NCBI GenBank assembly: GCA_030248195.1
Contig: JASAND010019989.1
Location: forward strand, 1-64,000
Source: Trissonchulus latispiculum
Taxonomy: Eukaryota; Nematoda; Enoplea; Enoplida; Ironidae
Direction of reading: 5' to 3'
Length of the DNA stretch: 64,000 nucleotides
Below are positions 11,901 to 21,283 of the stretch, in pieces. Position 1 is the first letter of the stretch, and every line of letters starts with the position of its first letter. Made by a program: the position numbers and the translations under genes. Below the pieces are notes generated by a model, which saw only the letters and a list, made by a program, of their open reading frames with translations, had not been told where the DNA came from and searched no databases.

Positions 11901-14900
11901 AGCAAAATTTGGAAAAATATGCGGCTAACTGTCTCATGAGGAGCTATATGGGACAGGGATCAAGTTTGAGAAGGAGGGGTCTGGGACAGAAACTGAAGAT
12001 TGCGCGTCTTGTGAGAGGCTTGCTTATTCTGAGAGCCAAGAGGATTAAGAGCTTCTACAATCGAATATTTTATATCAGAAAGATCTGGGAATCTGCTGGG
12101 GACAGTGTGTCTGCATTGAGTAATGCAGAGCGGGAGGTTGTCCTTAGAGAGGTCTATGGAGGTGAGCAGTACCATGTGCGATCCCACGAAAGATTCGATC
12201 ACCGGGGGCAACCTTGTGGCTCACAGGACGATGCCACTCCAGCAGAGGTATTCGATTTGGTCTGCGACCTATTGGAAACTGTGGTCGGGTCTGTGGAATC
12301 GTCCTCCCAAGGGGACGATAGGAATCCAGACATGAGTTTAGAGGAAAGTTATGCTGTGCTCGATGGCTCCTTGTCTTCCTGTGCAGAGACAGAGTCTGTG
12401 TCTGAGTCCGTGGGCCCCAAAAGGACAGTTCAACAAATTCCGTGTACTGACGAATGCCTCATTCCTGAAGATTGGGGGCGAAGATTGCATATGTCCCTGC
12501 TTCCCCTGGACCCGAAGCTAAGTTTCCTTAAGCTGAGGCATAGGCTTCTACGATTTGAATACTGCACTGCGTGCGAGATGCTTACGTATCCACAGTGCCC
12601 GTTGGGTGATGACTGCTCTGACAACATCAAATTTCTTCGCCACCGGGTAATGGCTCACTATGCTTCTATCAGGACGCTAATTCGCCGTATCTACGAGGCT
12701 CGCAGTATTTCGTTCTGGATTTCGGAATGTGAAATGGCTCTTCTGGCTGGGGAGTGGCAGGATTTCATTTCTTTTGTGAAGGACAAGACGGATCTTCTGC
12801 CGAAGGATGTAGGCAAACAGACTGGTAGCGGAAGTAGTGGCGGTTGCAGCAGGGGGCGTGGGGAAATGGAAATTTTGGCGAGAAGTGGTGATCTCAGAGG
12901 GCGTTGGATGGATCGCGTCCGCGATTATCCTGTTCATCCTTGTGATTTCTGCCATAGACTATTCAGGGAGAAGGAGCTGCAAACAATTGGATCGTCTGAG
13001 CGCATTAGTCGACGGGACCTCCATGCCAAGGTGCAAGCTTCCATTGACAATGGTGAACTCAACTTTCCGTGTAGGTTGTGCCGAAACCATTGTCTGGCCA
13101 ATTGTAGGAAGGGGGATGTTCCTCCATTGTCTGTGGCGAATGGGATGGGAGTTGACGCTATTCCAGCAGAATTGGAGGGTCTCAATTACCTGGAGAAGAC
13201 TCTGATTCAGAAGAGGAAATCCTTCATGACAATCTTTAGGCTGAAGCCCTACTCTTACCGGGGACCCACCGAAAACTTAACGAGGGCTATGCGCGGTATA
13301 GTTATTCATCTTCCTTTGCCTACCAAAACGTTGGGCAAAACCGTTCAACAGTTGCCGTCTCCTGATTGCCTTTCCATTCTGGTAGATAGTCTTCCTACGC
13401 AGCAGAAGGTAAGGTGGAGGACGCTGGTGGATGTGGAGAAGTGTGTTTCAGCTGTGAGCAAACTTAAAGAAATCAACGAGCACTATGGTGATGTTGTAGT
13501 GGATCCTTCAGTTCTAGACCAGGAAGTACCTTTGTCCCACGATGTTGACAGCTGGTCTACTGGTGAGGAGACTCTGCTGCGTCGAGTGCCAGAGTCGGAG
13601 GTTTTGGACCATTACTCTGTAATCCCAGTGGACAAGGCTGCTTCCAATGCGGAAGATATTGATTTGTTTGCGATGAACAGGGTGACGGCTGAAATAGTTC
13701 CGGAAACCGATCCACTTAACGACATCCTCTGCTATCCAACGCTACACCCTCAGGGTAGATTTGGCATGTATCATCCAAGGGATAAGAGGGTATTCCCTGC
13801 TAACTATGTTAAGGCTCGCATTCGTAATGCTGACCCCAGGTGGAGGACTAATCTCGGGTGGCTTTACGACCAGCTTCATTTCAAGATGATGGGTCAGCTG
13901 AACGGTGGCATATACGCTACCCTTAATCGGGTTAAGATCGGGAAAAACCTTACTGCGGGACAGCTGAGGGAAAAGCTGCATTTAAAAGACGTGGAGTTGG
14001 AGAAAGAGCTCTTCTGCTGCTTTTCGAAAGTCGCTGGGACGAAGCAGTACTTTGAAGCCTTCCGTAGTGACGTTGAAGCCATGAGCTTAAACTTGGGCCC
14101 AGCTACTTTCTTTGTTACGTTGTCATGTTCAGAGTACGACTGGGAGGACATGCGGGAATATCTGGTGCTGATGAATCAAGACATACCCGATGTTGAAAAC
14201 ATCAGTACTGCAGCTCTGTGTGCAAGGGATCCAGTGTCGGTTAGTGTGCACTTTCACCGTAGATTTATGGCGTTCATGGATGAAATGATTTTGTGTCCAG
14301 ATGGTATTTTGGGCGAGGTGGAGCATTACGTCTGGAGAAAGGAGTACCAAGCAAGGGGCGCGCCACATATTCACATGAAGCTATGGATCAAGGATGCGCC
14401 TGTTTACGGACGGGATCCTCCGGAAAAGGTGATTGCGTTCATAGACAAATACATCACTTGCAACATCCCTGATCCTGAGAAGGACCCTATTCTGCATCAT
14501 CTGGTCACAACTAAACAAATGCACCGTTGCAGTAAAAGCTGCGAACGGCGTTCTTTTGACAAGTTTCGTATAACTGCTACAATATGTGCACTTTGCCGGT
14601 ACGGGTTTCCTCGCCCTGTCGCTGTAGAAACGCAACTGAACACGGTAGAGGCTACAGTAAAGTCACGAGCTGCTGGGAAAAAGGTGAAGAAGCTGTACAA
14701 TGTTGAGAGGACAGAGGAAGAGGTGAATATCAACGAGTTCAATCCTGAGGTTATGATGTCTTGGGGGGCTAACAACGATGAGCAGTTCATAGGAGAGGAT
14801 TCTAAGATTCTGGACATCTACATCACATCTTATGTGTCGAAGCAAGAGAAGCAGGCTACGAAGAAGGCTTGGGAGGCCGTGGACAAAGATAAGTCTGTTC

Positions 14901-17900
14901 ATGGTCAGCTTAAGAGTATGGGTTACAAGATTCTCCGCGACCGTGAGATAGGCTCGTATGAGGCGGCTGACTATTTGCTTGGCCATCCCATGTTCAAGAT
15001 CTCTACTAAAATCATTTACGTGGGAGTGAATCCCGAGGAATTACGGCGGCGCTGTCTGAAGTCCTCGACTGAACTGGAAGGTCTCAGTGATGACGACAGC
15101 AACATATACAGAGACAACTGGATTGATGTGTACTATCCAGGGCGTCCCGATTCAATGGAATCTATTTCACTCCATGACCTTGTTCGGGATTACAGCGTGC
15201 AGAAATATTCAGTGCACGAAGACGGAATTCCGGAGAAGTTCCGTAAATATGCGCAGCTGAAAAACATTAGAGCTTGCTTCGTCCCAAACAAGACAAAGCC
15301 AATCATCAAGTTCCCAACTGTTCGACCTGAGAAGTCTGATGATGAAGCGAGTCGTTACTTCCATAATCTACTGATGTTGTTTGTTCCGTGGAGAAAGGAG
15401 GAAGACATATTGGGTGGATTTGGCAGCTATCAGGCTCGATTCGAGTCTCTAATATCAGATGACGACTATGAACCTCTGCGGCGGGCTGATATGGTGGCTC
15501 AACAATTTCGGAGTGCGAGAGACTACATAACGAGACTTCAAGAAGAGGCCTTGGAAGAGGGCAGTCGCGAGGTTAGTGTTGAGGTAGACGAGGCTGTGGC
15601 TGCAGTGGACGCAGTCGGGGACCAACGACTTATTCCACTATTCCGGGAAACTTTTTCAGAGGACGGTTTGGCTGAGATGGTCGGGCGTTTGAACTCGGAG
15701 CAGCGGGCTGTTTATGACAGCGTAATAGCCAGTGTGGAATCAATCCAGTCATCTGAACCTAATCCGCTACGATGCTTCGTGAGCGGTGTGGCAGGAACTG
15801 GCAAATCATTCCTGATCGATACAATCCGATACTACATGTGTCTGAAGCATGGCCCTACGTCTATCGCTATTTCTGCTCCGACGGGATTGGCAGCGCTTAA
15901 TGTTTCCGGCGTTACTGTGCACAAGCTGCTGAAACTTCCTGTGCAACACGGAGAGGAAGACCCGTTCTGGTCCCTTACGAAACAGAATCTTAAGATTCTA
16001 AAGATCGAGTTGAAAGGGGTGAAGGTTTACATCATTGATGAGGTGAGCATGGTTTCAAACATTGTCCTTTCCTATGTGAACCAGCGGCTGAATGAATTAA
16101 ATGGGAAATCAAAGGAGGACATCTTTGGGGGAGAGAAGACAGTACTGGTAGTTTTTGGTGATCTGCTACAGCTTCCTCCAGTTAGAAGCCAGTTCTGCTT
16201 TGAGCGAATCAGCGGGGCTCTGATGCAGAAGTACTTTGGATGTGTCCCTGTGTCCACCTACCTGTGGGAAGAGTTTTCCTACTTCGAGTTGATTCAGAAT
16301 ATGAGACAGGCGGATGATTTAGAATTTGCGGAGTTGTTAAACAGAGCAAGGATAGGTTCCCTTTCTGAGGACGACATCAATAAGTTGGAAGGCCGGCTTT
16401 TGGTTAAGTCTGATCTTGGGGAGGTCGACTTAGTTTCAAACTTTCCTCAGGGGACGCCAACTTCCTTATGTTCATTGAATGATGCTGTTGGTTTCTATCT
16501 GCGCCTGTACAAAGACAATCCCCGTGCTCTTTGCCTTCTGCCGAAAAATGAAACAGTTAGAAGATTCAACTTGAAGGTGCTGGATGTGGAAGGAATACAA
16601 CCATTTACTGTGATGGCTGACGATACAGCTTCAGATGGAAAACCTATCAGGAAACGGCTCATGAAGCATAAGAAAAAAAAGAAGGCTTCTGATACTGGTG
16701 GTTTGGAGGAGGAGCTTATCCTTGGCATTGGGGCAAGGGTAATGTTGAGGAGGAACATCAGTCTTGAGATGCGGTTGGTGAACGGTTCTTTGGGAAAGTT
16801 GGAGGCTGTCAGGTACAGTCCGATTCCAGGAGGACCTAAGATCCAGTCTTTGCTGATCAAGTTTGACGGTCAGGAAGAGGCTGTTGAGGTGAGTAGGTCG
16901 TCTGTTCCCTTCAAGATTTCCAAAAACATTACCATCACCCGTTGGCAATTCCCGGTATCACTTGCTTATGCTATCACAGTTCACAAAAGCCAAGGACTCA
17001 CCGTTGATGCAGTGGTGCTGGATATAGGGGCAGATTGCTTTGAGTCTGCTATGGGATACGTTGCGTTGTCACGTTGCCGAAAGCTAAAAGATGTCTACCT
17101 CCTTGCTTTTGACCAAAACCGTATCTGGTGCAAGAGGGCTTGCTGCAAGGAATACAATAGGCTGCGTACTATGTTTAATGAGAGGAATCCGCCTGAGAAA
17201 CGTTTACCTCTTATGCCTATTCCTAACCGGAGCTCAGATCAATCAAAACGGAAGCAGAGGATTGTTGCTAATTTGTCCTCTGCTTTTGCTGCGTCTCATG
17301 TTACTGCGGTAGCTGTTGGCCGCACTGAACCAGAAATTGCTGTGGCAGGTCAGTCTGGGGAGGCGACTGTTTTGAAATTGAAGAACTTTGGCGAGAATGC
17401 GTGCTACTGCAATAGTTTAGTCCAAGCCTTGTTGGGAATGGGTGGCGTTTTCGTGGACCGCATTCTACGTCATCCTCCTGGTTGTCCTGTTATGGATGAG
17501 CTAAAAAGGTTGAAAACGCTCCAGTCTTCTCATTCTCAGGCATCTCACAGTACTAGACAGTTGCGATGGGCGGTTGGGCAGGCCTATCAGAATAATTCCC
17601 AGCACGACGCAGGAGAATTTCTCCAGAGTTTGGTTTCAAACTTCTTGCCTGGTGGGTGTAAGGATTTGCTGGCCCATTCTGTTACCACATACAGGACTTG
17701 TCCAGGCAGGGGTGCCCCGCCTCTCCAGCCTCTTGTCAGCGGTCCTTCCTTTGTCTTAACAAGAAGTATGCCTACGCATGGAAGGGTCTCGTGGGAGGAA
17801 TGGCTGAAGGATCCGGGTGAAATGATCTTCGACTGCGACCACTGCGGGAGGAACACGTCCCACAATAGCTGGTCGGAAATTGATATATTCGCCAGCTGTG

Positions 17901-18217
17901 AATATCTTATCGTGGAGATTAATTTATTCCACAATACGTTTGGCCGAGATGGGGCGCTTGCCTTCAAGAGAAGTGGTGGATCTGTAGTTGGAGTTCGGGC
18001 AGCTGGAGTCAGGGTCGGCAATTCCAGATTTCATCCGGTTGCAGCAGTGAAACACGTTGGCGAATCTCCTGATGCCGGCCACTACACGGCGTATATTCGG
18101 ATGGAGCGGTCTGGATGGATAGAGGTTTCCGATAGTTGTCATTCCAACAGATCAACTCTGCCTACAGGACTGCGCGATATCCGACTTCTTTTGCTGAAGA
18201 AGGGACCGTTTGCTTAA
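8921..18217 (+). CDS. Helitron-like replicase: Rep (HUH), PIF1 helicase and C-terminal USP protease
   Basis: This is a 3098-residue frame with no internal stop. The ATG at 8921 was chosen because the in-frame extension back to 8729 only reads poly-G, and because MGKRRRKSD opens a basic, nuclear-signal-like N-terminus. Approximate residues: 67-660, six Ser/Pro-rich repeats; 822-986, Arg/Lys-rich and probably helical; 1336-1527, DUF6570-like with paired CxxC motifs; 1597-1977, Helitron Rep with H1816-I-H1818 and Y1967/Y1971; 2256-2730, PIF1 helicase with GVAGTGKS (~2289), DEVSM (2373), GDLLQLPPV, VHKSQG and ALSRCR; 2817-3098, USP with C2828 (NACYCNS), QHDAGEFL, H3054 (GHYTAYI) and D3071. Rep-helicase proteins of this type nick and unwind DNA for rolling-circle transposition. 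The USP would cleave ubiquitin conjugates, with an unknown role here. All key residues are present, so the gene may be functional. A domesticated host gene is the alternative. Element ends were not found. Confidence 0.9.
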   Translation: MGKRRRKSDRTRSLHEAYKRRRKDATSAGDELLSDSAEETSGEVLVAADDSLETSNPVPLRNDDVKPSHPDELYVVSGGRFSGSGSASVLPSPPAAPADSATSAGISSPLRGRSPQWTEALRQKRTASMDSLLRSGTSPAPSPPMSSAGSSTPLTLRRNTAAGAGKEAPSHPNELYVGSAGCFSASGSASVLPTHPAASADSATSAGISSPWRRSPQWTEALRQKRTASMESLLRSGTSPAPTPPMSSAGPSTPLRLRRHTAAGAGEEAPSHPNELYVGSGGCFSASGSASVLPTPPAAPADSATSAGSSSPLRGRGPQWTEALRQKRTASMESLLRSGTSPAPTPPMSSAGPSTPLTLRRHTAAGAGKEAPSHPNDLYFDSGVCVSASGSASVLPTPPAAPADSGTSAGISSPLRGRSPQWTEALRQKRTASMESLLRSGTSPAPTPPMSSAGCSTSLTLRRHTAAGAGTEAPSHPNEQYVGSGGCFPASGSASVLPSPPAAPADSATSAGISSPWRRSPQWTEALRQKRTASMDSLLRSGTSPAPTPPMSSAGSSTPLTLRRNTAAGAGKEAPSHRNEQYVGSGGCFPASGSASVLPSPPAAPADSATSAGISSPLRGRSPQWTEALRQKRTASMESLLRSGTSPAPTSPMSSAGPSTPVHNLRSKCAVLYAQSALRRHSAEGSTAVAPSVPNEVPVDSGGSAAVATVSDTSAVAESVSPGAAQGGVMTRKQSSRVLFPDFLESGSIGDALTIAGRSKRRRIQEPDEQLMLGDRGNNTTVREDSVGEGENGQNGEGGLESEQESDDSSDLRRTEGRVWLSASRKRKAKGRRKEERRRETVLQKKKLRYATSPGYRSATIDNAKDRYVELLGGRERKSKRSALKKIGRKVLSVYHRSPRTRGKVKASIINRYNCSMRSPRKKRRFKLKWKEQWAKRRDKELAERRKRYSEDEEYRSRKRRAAQRARELTKRARFDVSMRRISAKSSEGRRIGEQNLEKYAANCLMRSYMGQGSSLRRRGLGQKLKIARLVRGLLILRAKRIKSFYNRIFYIRKIWESAGDSVSALSNAEREVVLREVYGGEQYHVRSHERFDHRGQPCGSQDDATPAEVFDLVCDLLETVVGSVESSSQGDDRNPDMSLEESYAVLDGSLSSCAETESVSESVGPKRTVQQIPCTDECLIPEDWGRRLHMSLLPLDPKLSFLKLRHRLLRFEYCTACEMLTYPQCPLGDDCSDNIKFLRHRVMAHYASIRTLIRRIYEARSISFWISECEMALLAGEWQDFISFVKDKTDLLPKDVGKQTGSGSSGGCSRGRGEMEILARSGDLRGRWMDRVRDYPVHPCDFCHRLFREKELQTIGSSERISRRDLHAKVQASIDNGELNFPCRLCRNHCLANCRKGDVPPLSVANGMGVDAIPAELEGLNYLEKTLIQKRKSFMTIFRLKPYSYRGPTENLTRAMRGIVIHLPLPTKTLGKTVQQLPSPDCLSILVDSLPTQQKVRWRTLVDVEKCVSAVSKLKEINEHYGDVVVDPSVLDQEVPLSHDVDSWSTGEETLLRRVPESEVLDHYSVIPVDKAASNAEDIDLFAMNRVTAEIVPETDPLNDILCYPTLHPQGRFGMYHPRDKRVFPANYVKARIRNADPRWRTNLGWLYDQLHFKMMGQLNGGIYATLNRVKIGKNLTAGQLREKLHLKDVELEKELFCCFSKVAGTKQYFEAFRSDVEAMSLNLGPATFFVTLSCSEYDWEDMREYLVLMNQDIPDVENISTAALCARDPVSVSVHFHRRFMAFMDEMILCPDGILGEVEHYVWRKEYQARGAPHIHMKLWIKDAPVYGRDPPEKVIAFIDKYITCNIPDPEKDPILHHLVTTKQMHRCSKSCERRSFDKFRITATICALCRYGFPRPVAVETQLNTVEATVKSRAAGKKVKKLYNVERTEEEVNINEFNPEVMMSWGANNDEQFIGEDSKILDIYITSYVSKQEKQATKKAWEAVDKDKSVHGQLKSMGYKILRDREIGSYEAADYLLGHPMFKISTKIIYVGVNPEELRRRCLKSSTELEGLSDDDSNIYRDNWIDVYYPGRPDSMESISLHDLVRDYSVQKYSVHEDGIPEKFRKYAQLKNIRACFVPNKTKPIIKFPTVRPEKSDDEASRYFHNLLMLFVPWRKEEDILGGFGSYQARFESLISDDDYEPLRRADMVAQQFRSARDYITRLQEEALEEGSREVSVEVDEAVAAVDAVGDQRLIPLFRETFSEDGLAEMVGRLNSEQRAVYDSVIASVESIQSSEPNPLRCFVSGVAGTGKSFLIDTIRYYMCLKHGPTSIAISAPTGLAALNVSGVTVHKLLKLPVQHGEEDPFWSLTKQNLKILKIELKGVKVYIIDEVSMVSNIVLSYVNQRLNELNGKSKEDIFGGEKTVLVVFGDLLQLPPVRSQFCFERISGALMQKYFGCVPVSTYLWEEFSYFELIQNMRQADDLEFAELLNRARIGSLSEDDINKLEGRLLVKSDLGEVDLVSNFPQGTPTSLCSLNDAVGFYLRLYKDNPRALCLLPKNETVRRFNLKVLDVEGIQPFTVMADDTASDGKPIRKRLMKHKKKKKASDTGGLEEELILGIGARVMLRRNISLEMRLVNGSLGKLEAVRYSPIPGGPKIQSLLIKFDGQEEAVEVSRSSVPFKISKNITITRWQFPVSLAYAITVHKSQGLTVDAVVLDIGADCFESAMGYVALSRCRKLKDVYLLAFDQNRIWCKRACCKEYNRLRTMFNERNPPEKRLPLMPIPNRSSDQSKRKQRIVANLSSAFAASHVTAVAVGRTEPEIAVAGQSGEATVLKLKNFGENACYCNSLVQALLGMGGVFVDRILRHPPGCPVMDELKRLKTLQSSHSQASHSTRQLRWAVGQAYQNNSQHDAGEFLQSLVSNFLPGGCKDLLAHSVTTYRTCPGRGAPPLQPLVSGPSFVLTRSMPTHGRVSWEEWLKDPGEMIFDCDHCGRNTSHNSWSEIDIFASCEYLIVEINLFHNTFGRDGALAFKRSGGSVVGVRAAGVRVGNSRFHPVAAVKHVGESPDAGHYTAYIRMERSGWIEVSDSCHSNRSTLPTGLRDIRLLLLKKGPFA
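9119..10902 (+). repeat. Six in-frame 303/306-bp coding repeats
   Basis: The landmark encoding NELYVGS or a variant recurs about every 303 or 306 bp (9135, 9441, 9744, 10050, 10356 and 10659). Each unit encodes about 101-102 residues, including SPQWTEALRQKRTASMESLL and RSGTSPAPTPPMSSAG. Copies differ at few positions even at silent sites, so the array expanded or was homogenised recently. Low complexity and many Ser/Pro suggest a disordered, possibly phosphorylated region. Open antisense frames follow from the base composition. Confidence 0.9.
12926..13504 (+). other. DUF6570-like region of the replicase
   Basis: The region contains HPCDFCHRLF, then FPCRLCRNHC, then DVPPLSVANGMGVDAIPAEL and a segment ending near GDVVVD. 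This Cys-paired pattern, followed by a P-x-L-S-x-x-N-G motif, precedes the Rep domain in many animal Helitron proteins. The Cys pairs suggest a zinc-binding fold. The assignment is from memory of the family pattern. Confidence 0.7.
13709..14850 (+). other. Helitron Rep (HUH endonuclease) domain
   Basis: Key elements are FFVTLSCSEYDW, the metal-binding GAPHIHMKLW (His codons at 14366 and 14372), IPDPEKDP followed by HRCSKSC, and YITSYVSKQ with tyrosine codons at 14819 and 14831. Helitron Reps use the HUH pair for the metal ion and one or two tyrosines for covalent DNA attachment, so the catalytic set looks complete. Confidence 0.9.
15688..17112 (+). other. PIF1-family helicase domain
   Basis: Superfamily 1B motifs appear in order: LNSEQRAVYD (Q-like/I region), GVAGTGKS (Walker A, near 15785), YIIDEVSM (Walker B, Asp codon 16037), FGDLLQLPP (motif III), NMRQ, ITVHKSQGLT (motif V) and GYVALSRCR (motif VI). 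Length and spacing fit the helicase half of Helitron proteins. Confidence 0.95.
17369..18217 (+). other. C-terminal ubiquitin-specific protease (peptidase C19) domain
   Basis: LKNFGENACYCNSLVQALL matches the USP Cys box, with the catalytic Cys codon at 17402. SQHDAGEFLQ matches the conserved QQDAxEFL block. FDCDHCGRN gives one CxxC pair of a possible zinc ribbon. AGHYTAYI followed by W-I-E-V-S-D-S matches the His box, with His codon 18080 and Asp codon 18131. At about 280 residues it is at the short end for USPs but keeps the triad. It is in the same uninterrupted frame as the helicase, so this is a true fusion as sequenced. Confidence 0.88.
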
Positions 18218-18218
18218 G

Positions 18219-18769
18219 GTGAGTCTTATGCCCTCGTTGCTGTTTCTACATGGTTGCATGTCTGTCTGCCTGAGAGCTCTTGTACATTTTTTGTGTGGTG
18301 GAATGATGAGTTTATGTTCCTCGAAGTTTTTGTGTGTTAGGTTATTACCTTATCGTGTTCTGTGCAGACTGCGTCCCTCCTAAAATTTTTATGTTACTTA
18401 GTTAGACGTTTAAGTTTTGGCGTGGGTAGGTAGTTTTTTGTCTGCGGGATAGTTTTATAGTTTTAACAGTTAGTTGTGGTATGGGAAGTGCTCATTATAG
18501 GCCTGAAGTTTCGTTTGCCAGCCAGTTGCGGCTGCCGGTAAACCTGGCGGGTAGGAAACGAGTGCTTGCATAATCTCAGACTAAAAATGACGGGCAGGGT
18601 GCCTTCAATGCTAATGCAAGAAGTTCAGACTTTTGTATGCTATGGAGTATTTTTATTATCTTTAAGTCGGTCTATTTAAGAGTTGGCAGCTTTATTAGTA
18701 TTTAATTTATAATTCAAGGATTCCGTTCCATTTTGGTATGTCATTACAATTGCATGATTTATTGTTTAG
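18219..18769 (+). other. Candidate intron after the replicase stop
   Basis: The donor context TTAAG|GTGAGT lies one base after the TAA stop. A possible acceptor ATTGTTTAG|G lies at 18761-18769. The consensus donor directly after the stop suggests a spliced 3'UTR or an alternative transcript. No transcript evidence is available. Confidence 0.35.
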
Positions 18770-18772
18770 GTT

Positions 18773-19066
18773 ATGGAAATGGATCGTACCATGCTGGCTG
18801 GGATGATGCACGGATTTTATGGAGAACTTTTGCGGGGGTTAGAAAGAGGGAGCGGGGTCCACTTGGGTCACCCAGACGACATGGATCGGTTCATTGGTTG
18901 GTGGGAATAGCTGAACCACATCTTATTTGGCGTTCAATGCCACCAGAAGGCCACAGAATTGGGGGATCTGCTGCTGCTACTGGATGGCTCAAGTCAGTAC
19001 CTACGGGATGCAGGTATCGGAGGTGCTAGTTACGGAGGACCGCGGAGTGGTGGGTCGACTGATTGA
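18773..19066 (+). pseudogene. Short frame with one in-frame stop downstream of the replicase
   Basis: From ATG 18773 the frame encodes 45 residues beginning MEMDRTMLAGMMHGF, then a TAG at 18908-18910. It then continues open for 51 more residues, including LNHILFGVQCHQKATELGDL, to TGA at 19064. Composition on both sides of the TAG looks protein-like, and the block is GC-richer than its surroundings. It could be a broken second ORF of the element, an exon (the TAG could be a splice acceptor) or chance. No family is recognised. Confidence 0.35.
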
Positions 19067-19643
19067 GCTGGACTGAGATGCGTCTTGACTGAAATAGTCA
19101 CTGACTGGACCGAGTGATTTTTTTACATTATGATCCTTGTATATTATATGTGTTATTGTTCATGTCAATTTTTTATGACTGTAGTATTGTTTTATTCTGA
19201 AGAAATCACATTGCTTTGACTTATATTTGTTGATCTCTTGTATAGTAATCTGCCTCTCCAGAATCTCAACGTAGTAGTTGTTTGTTTGTCATGGAAGCAT
19301 CTATATTGCTGTCTTTTTGTCCGTACCCTGTCTCTGTTTGAGCCTAATTTACTATCCAGATAGTCTAATTTTTTGTTTAGAATTATTGTATACTTGTAAT
19401 ATCACTTTATTGTTTGTTTTTACAGTGTCTGCTGGACGCTAACTGTAAGGCTTCTGGTGTGAAGTATTAGTTTTCGGAGCTGGTTGATATTTTTTATTCT
19501 CTACTTCGTACATTGTGTTTCTTTTTTTGTGAGTTAATATGTGTTTTAGAGCTGTTACATTTCTTCATTTTAATTTCTGGTTTGTCTCGTTTAAAATTTT
19601 AATGTGAACGGGTGCTGTTATCTTTACTTTTCTAGATTTATCC

Positions 19644-20455
19644 TAATAACTACTGTGCAGAGCTTGTGTAATATATATGTGTTGTTGTACGACCAAACAT
19701 AACCTCCGCTTTCCTGTGCTCAGTTTTTGTTGTATATATATACTTTGTTTTTACCGTTAGTGAATTTTGTTTACTGTTTTCTGCAAGATTTATTTCCAGT
19801 TGTTGAGTTTTTTACCTGCCCAGCAGTACTTATGCTTTACTGTGCTCATTTTTTTGTGTCTTGGTTCTCATTTGCCTTACTAAGGCATCAATATTTTTTC
19901 CTCTGCCATTCCATTTTTGCTGTTGTTTTCTGTTTATACGGCTCTGTTCGTCGTTTGCATTTGAGCTTAAATTGTTGTAGCCAATTTATAATTTAGTTAA
20001 AAAGGAGAGTTACTTGCTACTTTTCGCTTAGCGTTGACGTATACTGTTCCCAGCTGAAATTTGATTATAATAACTACTACGGCGTAGCTAGTGTTGTATG
20101 TGTTGTGGTCCGACTGAACATAACCTCCGTTTAACTGTGCTCAGTTAATCGTGTATAGATTTAGTCTGTTTAGCCTTAGTTAATTGGTAATAGTGCTTTC
20201 TGTTAGTTTCCAGTTGCGTTTTATTGATTTATTTGTCCAGCTATACGTACGCTTTACTGTGCTCAGTTAACTGTGTCTTTTCTCTAATTTGCCTTATTAA
20301 TGTGCCAATGTTGTTACCTGTCACACTCCGTTTTAGATTTTGTTTTGTGTTGGTATGGCTGTCTTCATGTTTTGGATTTTCCGCTTCTTTTGTTTTAGCC
20401 AATTTATAATTCAGTTAAAAAAGGACAGCTCCTTGGTACTTTTCGCTGAGCGCGA
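19644..20455 (+). repeat. Diverged ~390-bp tandem duplication in the 3' region
   Basis: Copy one (19644-20037) and copy two (20068-20455) share TAATAACTACT, AACATAACCTCCG, CTGTGCTCAGTT, GCTTTACTGTGCTCA, AGCCAATTTATAATT and ACTTTTCGCT in the same order. The sequence is T-rich and non-coding, and it lies between the replicase stop and the poly(A) signal. Surrounding sequence 19067-20900 shows nothing else recognisable. Confidence 0.8.
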
Positions 20456-20920
20456 GAGGAAACTGTTTCCTGTTGAAGTACCATTAAAAAGCTAAATAAG
20501 AAGGAGAATTTTTAGACACAATTTTTTTGGGGTGCTAAACTTACAGAGACTTGTATAGTATGTTTTATTTGTTTTTGTTGTTTATTGTCCGGGTGATTTC
20601 CAGTGACTGCGTCTTCGGTTAGTATGTTTACTACTCTAGTTTAGGTTATGTTTCTGTTAATATATTGGGAGCTGGTTCGGACAACTACAAAATTTAAATT
20701 GGTGAATCTACTTCTTCAGTTTCTCTGAGATAGCTTAAACATTTGTTCTATTTTAACCAGTTCCTTGTTGTTTATTAGGTACATTAGGTACAATGTTTAG
20801 TTTTTTTGACAGCTATGATTTGCCAATGATTCTGTATCTGATTCTGTGCATTTTTTAATCATGTTCTAAATCGAAAATAAATTAAGTAGTTTTTGGGATG
20901 GTTTTTTTAGGGAGAGCAAT

Positions 20921-20926
20921 AATAAA
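20921..20926 (+). terminator. Candidate poly(A) signal
   Basis: AATAAA is followed immediately by a GT-rich stretch (GTGTGTGTTTCGTG), the usual downstream-element layout. It could end the replicase transcript about 2.7 kb after its stop. An earlier AAAATAAAT at about 20874 is weaker. Confidence 0.45.
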
Positions 20927-21283
20927 GTGTGTGTTTCGTGTAATCTGTAGTGGTATTACTTCATAACTATTACTTTCTCGCCAGGGATATAGGATTTTAA
21001 ATAAGCTTCGGTCCGGTATGATATAGTGCGTATAAATATACATTGAGTTTGAAACAGTTCTCGTTTCTGCTTTGGGACTGTCTAAGGGCCTATACCTTCC
21101 CAGTGATTGTACGCACTTACACCCCCTCCCCTCTCACACTGTGGCGTATGGGAGTGGGAATGGCTTGCTGAAGAGTGCTGCGTGGGAGGTCCCGTTAGGT
21201 TCACGTTGTGTCACTCCTATACGGAGGGTCAGCTCCGATGATTGCTAGTTGTTTTACTTTAATATTGGGACTTGGGCACTCGG

